Shown here one piece after another: positions 60,457 through 64,000 of a stretch of 64,000 bases of DNA. A model generated the notes under the pieces. It saw only the letters and a list, made by a program, of their open reading frames with translations. It had not been told where the DNA came from and ran no database searches. Location: NCBI GenBank assembly GCA_902491625.1, contig CABUIO010000007.1:13611-77610 (forward strand), in the 5' to 3' direction. Each line of letters starts with the position of its first letter. The stretch's first letter is position 1. The DNA is from an uncultured Porphyromonadaceae bacterium. GTDB lineage: Bacteria; Bacteroidota; Bacteroidia; Bacteroidales; Muribaculaceae. A program made the position numbers and the translations under genes.

Positions 60457-62064
60457 TTAGTTGGCGCCGCTTGCGGCACTGTCTGGCTTGGTCATCGAGA
60501 ATGTCGCCGGATAGCGGATGTGGTAGTACGACAACCTTACGATTTCAGCCGTCCATTGATCATTCTCCATCAGTCCGGGGTTGATTTCCGGAATCTCCCT
60601 CCAAGGGAAGTCTTTCTCCAAAAATATGATATCCCTCTTATAGGAGACATAGAACTTAGCCGGATGTTTCTTATTGCGGACGATCAGATAGAATCCGGGC
60701 GAAATTTCGGTCAGCAGATTGCCGTCGGTCGTGTCTGCTTTTCCTTCGATGTATGGCCGTAGTGCGGTGGGATATATCCGGATATGATGATCCACTCCCC
60801 ACTTCCTCCGGAAACTGTCATCGAAAAGCCGGAATAACCTCGCCTCCGCTTTCTCTCCGTGAAAATTGGTATTGGTGAGCGAAGGTGCATATTGCTCGAG
60901 GCCGGTGTATATCGGAGTGTATCTGAAATCCACATATATGTTGCCGTCGGCATTCGCCAGCGCCTGCCGTCTGACCTCTTCCATGTAGCCGCGCACCTCC
61001 GATATCTTGTTAAACTGCACATACAGGAAAAGAATTGTTAATGCCGTAAGAAGTGTCAGCCAGAAAGACGTGAAGCTTCTGTGCTTGAGTTGTTTGAGTG
61101 TCAATATCACTGCAGCGAGCTCCTCTCCGAGTGCCGCTCTGCCGAAACTGAGCCCGAAAAATAATATTAACGCTGTCATTGTGCCCCACACTCCCCACCA
61201 GATTATGTCGCGGCGTAGCTTGTCGAGGAGACTCTCTTTTTTGATAATTGTCTTGTAAAGCGTCACGACTATCAGAATATAGAATGCCGGGATTGCATTC
61301 CTCAGACCGTAAAGAGAGAGAAGCTTGTATTCCAGAGCCATGATGTTTTGTCCTATCCGCGATTGTGTGGCCGGAGACGATAACAGTATTAGAAGTCCCA
61401 GACAGAAGAATCCGTACATCAGCCATTGCTGCAGGGTGATTTTACGGCGGTTGGTCAAAATGTAGAGTCCCACGCCGACAACAATACCGGGATTCAGTGA
61501 CTCATGGCCGTTTCCGCACAGCAGACTGAAAACGCAAAGCAACGTGAGCATCCACCATTTCCTCGTGTGATAATGCATCAGGATCCACAGGTAGCATAGC
61601 ACAAGAAGGTACATCCAGATATACATCTGAAATGCCGGTGTCATCCTGAGACACTGGCATGTGATTACAAGGCACGCAGCTGTCCATACGCCTTTCCAAT
61701 TTGTAATCCCGATGCCGCACGTCAGCATTATCATCCGGATGAACAGGATATAGACGATGCCGTCTGCTATCGCAAACGCCGTCTGTCCCAGGATGCCTTC
61801 AAATAGTTGCACTATCCAGTGTGCCACATATCTTCCGTTGCCACTGAAATAGTGATAGTATTGCGACTCGAAGATATCTCCTATTGTCCGGATCGGCACT
61901 ATTTCATTATTTTCCGACCAGCGGAAGTTATATTGGTATATGATGTCATCGTCCAGCCAAGGACAAAGCATACAGCACACGCCGACCATAACTGCAACGG
62001 CAATTATTATCGACCAACTCGTAAAGGTCTCCTTACGCAATTCTTTGATTCTTGCAGCTCTCAT
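60457..62064 (-). CDS. DUF6056-like polytopic membrane protein
   Basis: A 535-residue membrane protein with about 10 helices to residue 390 and a soluble C-terminal domain. Early DDDIIYQYNF and the mid-protein CGNGHESLN motif are shared in kind with the protein at 40867-42441 (DDLFF, HEVFS). A GT-C-like glycosyltransferase or flippase-type role is possible. The start at 62064 was chosen because a perfect -7 box ends 9 bases before it. The longer frame (62127) would start upstream of that promoter. Confidence 0.7.
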   Translation of the reverse strand: MRAARIKELRKETFTSWSIIIAVAVMVGVCCMLCPWLDDDIIYQYNFRWSENNEIVPIRTIGDIFESQYYHYFSGNGRYVAHWIVQLFEGILGQTAFAIADGIVYILFIRMIMLTCGIGITNWKGVWTAACLVITCQCLRMTPAFQMYIWMYLLVLCYLWILMHYHTRKWWMLTLLCVFSLLCGNGHESLNPGIVVGVGLYILTNRRKITLQQWLMYGFFCLGLLILLSSPATQSRIGQNIMALEYKLLSLYGLRNAIPAFYILIVVTLYKTIIKKESLLDKLRRDIIWWGVWGTMTALILFFGLSFGRAALGEELAAVILTLKQLKHRSFTSFWLTLLTALTILFLYVQFNKISEVRGYMEEVRRQALANADGNIYVDFRYTPIYTGLEQYAPSLTNTNFHGEKAEARLFRLFDDSFRRKWGVDHHIRIYPTALRPYIEGKADTTDGNLLTEISPGFYLIVRNKKHPAKFYVSYKRDIIFLEKDFPWREIPEINPGLMENDQWTAEIVRLSYYHIRYPATFSMTKPDSAASGAN

Positions 62065-62073
62065 ATCAAGCAG

Positions 62074-62081
62074 CAAAGTTA
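62074..62081 (-). promoter_or_regulatory. -7 element abutting the DUF6056 start
   Basis: Minus-strand TAACTTTG, a perfect TAnnTTTG, 9 bases before the ATG at 62064, implying a leader of only a few bases. Confidence 0.55.
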
Positions 62082-62185
62082 ATGAGAATGTTTTTCTGTT
62101 ACAAATGCAGAAAATCAGACTCGTCATATTCCTGATTTCGGATTTTCTTCGTATCTTCGCTTCCTCACAGAAAAATTAGGAAATT

Positions 62186-62878
62186 ATGAAAATAGTTTTT
62201 TCTACAGGTGCAGGTGTGTCGGCCGAATCCGGCATTTCTACCTTCCGCGATGCCGGCGGACTTTGGGAGAAATATCCTGTGATGCAGGTCGCTTCCGCAG
62301 AAGGATTCCGCGAGAATCCGGAGCTTATCCATAAGTTCTATAACGATCGGAGAAAACAACTTCTGGAAGCTCAGCCTAATGAGGCACACAAGCTCATCGC
62401 TGCGCTTCAGGATCAGCACGACGTGAGTGTGATAACGCAGAATGTCGACGATCTCCACGAACGTGCAGGATCCAGCGATGTCCTCCATCTTCATGGCGAA
62501 CTGATGAAAATTCGCTCGGTCTATGATCCGAATTATATAGAGACCTTGACTCCTCCTGACATTTTTACTTCGGTGGATACTCGTGGAGCCAACGGTGACC
62601 CGATGCGCCCCCACATCGTTTTCTTCGGCGAGGCAGTCCCGAATATGGACAAGGCGGTAGAACTGACAGCGCAGGCCGACCTCTTTGTGGTTATAGGCAC
62701 ATCGCTCAATGTCTATCCTGCCGCCGGACTCGTGCAATGCACCACTCCCGGAACTCCGATCGTGTATATCGACCCGAATCCTGCGTCGATTTCCCTTCCT
62801 AATCTCACGGTGATTCCCCGAAAAGCCACCGAGGGAATGGAGCTGTTGTACCGAAAACTGACCGAAACCGCAAAATGA
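62186..62878 (+). CDS. cobB: NAD-dependent protein deacylase, class III sirtuin
   Basis: A 230-residue sirtuin. It has the NAD-binding TGAGVSAESGISTFRD (residues 7-21), TQNVDDLHERAG, catalytic His103 in LHLHGEL, FFGEAVP and IGTSLNVYPAAG. Tyr52 and Arg55 in FYNDR match the YxxR signature of SIRT5/CobB-type enzymes that prefer succinyl or malonyl groups. The Cys4 zinc site seen in most sirtuins is missing: the segment between His103 and FFGE has no cysteines. A one-mismatch -7 box (TATCTTCG) lies about 26 bases upstream. Confidence 0.92.
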   Translation: MKIVFSTGAGVSAESGISTFRDAGGLWEKYPVMQVASAEGFRENPELIHKFYNDRRKQLLEAQPNEAHKLIAALQDQHDVSVITQNVDDLHERAGSSDVLHLHGELMKIRSVYDPNYIETLTPPDIFTSVDTRGANGDPMRPHIVFFGEAVPNMDKAVELTAQADLFVVIGTSLNVYPAAGLVQCTTPGTPIVYIDPNPASISLPNLTVIPRKATEGMELLYRKLTETAK

Positions 62879-62965
62879 GTCGGTTATCGGGCTAAAAAAT
62901 CTGCTTTTGTAGAATATTGGTAATCAATGCATTGTGAAAAAGTTCAAAAAATAATGGCAAAAAAG

Positions 62966-62997
62966 CTTGACAAAAGGGATTTGAGGCAGTAACTTTG
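62966..62997 (+). promoter_or_regulatory. rRNA operon promoter
   Basis: CTTG at 62966-62969, a 20-base spacer, then TAACTTTG at 62990-62997. It is preceded by an A-rich stretch that could act as an UP element. Transcription should start near 63001, about 270 bases before the 16S gene. Confidence 0.7.
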
Positions 62998-63272
62998 CAT
63001 CCGCAAATGCGACGGCGACTGCCTTAGAGCTGAAGGCCGGAGCGGCTGCTGAAAGAAAAGAGCACATTGACAAGTCTGCAGTGAGAGACAGGTAGCATAA
63101 CGGCTAAGCAAGGCCGTTCAAGGTAAGACAAGACAAAGCGACCGTCAATAAGAAATAACGATGGAGCCTGAGCACCGAAAGGGATGTGAGTGTGTCAGCC
63201 GCGAGGCAAGGCCGAGGCCGACAAGACATACACAACAAATTCTGAAAGATCTGAAAAGAAAAGATACTTCAA
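62998..63272 (+). other. Pre-16S leader
   Basis: About 275 bases of transcribed leader between the rRNA promoter and the 16S gene. It contains several short inverted segments, for example GCCGAGGC and the CTGAAAGATCTGAAAAG stretch near the 3' end, probably part of the processing stem and antitermination signals. No protein-coding frame is convincing. Confidence 0.6.

Positions 63273-64000
<728 letters not shown>

Overview
The window is a chromosomal segment of a gut-type Bacteroidales bacterium, most likely Muribaculaceae (S24-7). The evidence is the 5' half of a Bacteroidales-type 16S rRNA gene at the right edge, a SusC/SusD pair, GldH, RicT/PSP1, DUF4954 and DUF4924 proteins, C-terminal sorting-like domains, and Bacteroidetes promoters of the form TAnnTTTG. 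Most of the window is densely packed core genome. I saw no CRISPR array, prophage, plasmid module or tRNA gene.

Layout. 0-4 kb: the 3' end of a choloylglycine-hydrolase-family gene, a lipoprotein and a secreted C10 cysteine protease. 4-7 kb (minus): AI-2E-type permease, thymidine kinase, L-cysteine desulfidase. 7-13.5 kb (plus): PBP4-type carboxypeptidase, an acidic hypothetical, rsmI, a coiled-coil lipoprotein, a GH13 amylase and a lipoprotein. 13.5-14.5 kb: an IS200-like/REP-associated transposase with inverted flanks and a tandem REP-like array. 14.5-15.6 kb: a secreted heptad-repeat protein. 16-21.4 kb: a SusC/SusD pair behind a long leader. 21.5-23.5 kb: rpsA. 23.8-31.2 kb (minus): tyrosine phosphatase, HD protein, ilvE, two small envelope proteins, and a pepD-muramidase-pepD operon. 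31.4-37.4 kb: a DUF2284 protein (plus), then the minus operon lptD / cation antiporter / Fur-family regulator. 37.6-45.6 kb (plus): SGNH hydrolase, ligA, DUF4924, DUF6056, rmlD, prfC and a frameshifted Sel1-repeat gene. 45.6-53.1 kb (minus): DUF4954, hflX, an OmpH-like lipoprotein, a 50-residue membrane protein, TatD, polyprenyl synthase and NhaD. 53.4-60.4 kb (plus): coiled-coil protein, zapA, rny, ricT, gldH, an M24 peptidase and a tRNA nucleotidyltransferase. 60.4-64 kb: a second DUF6056 protein (minus), a class III sirtuin, and the rRNA promoter, leader and 16S gene.

How the genes work together. Several clusters read as functional units: RNase Y next to its likely partner RicT and the division protein ZapA; a secreted muramidase between two M20C dipeptidases; LptD with a K+/Na+ antiporter and a metal regulator; and a sugar- or glycan-uptake SusCD pair without adjacent hydrolases.

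The most unusual content is not ordinary coding sequence. It comprises the REP/transposase unit whose ORF reads through its own REP array; two long imperfect palindromes (23529-23700 and 49361-49553); a Sel1 gene split exactly at an in-phase A7 slippery heptamer; several promoters lying so close to start codons that the mRNAs should be nearly leaderless; and a long structured leader ahead of susC. No single region clearly shows a wholly new system. The REP/transposase unit is the strongest candidate. All calls come from reading the sequence, with no database search.
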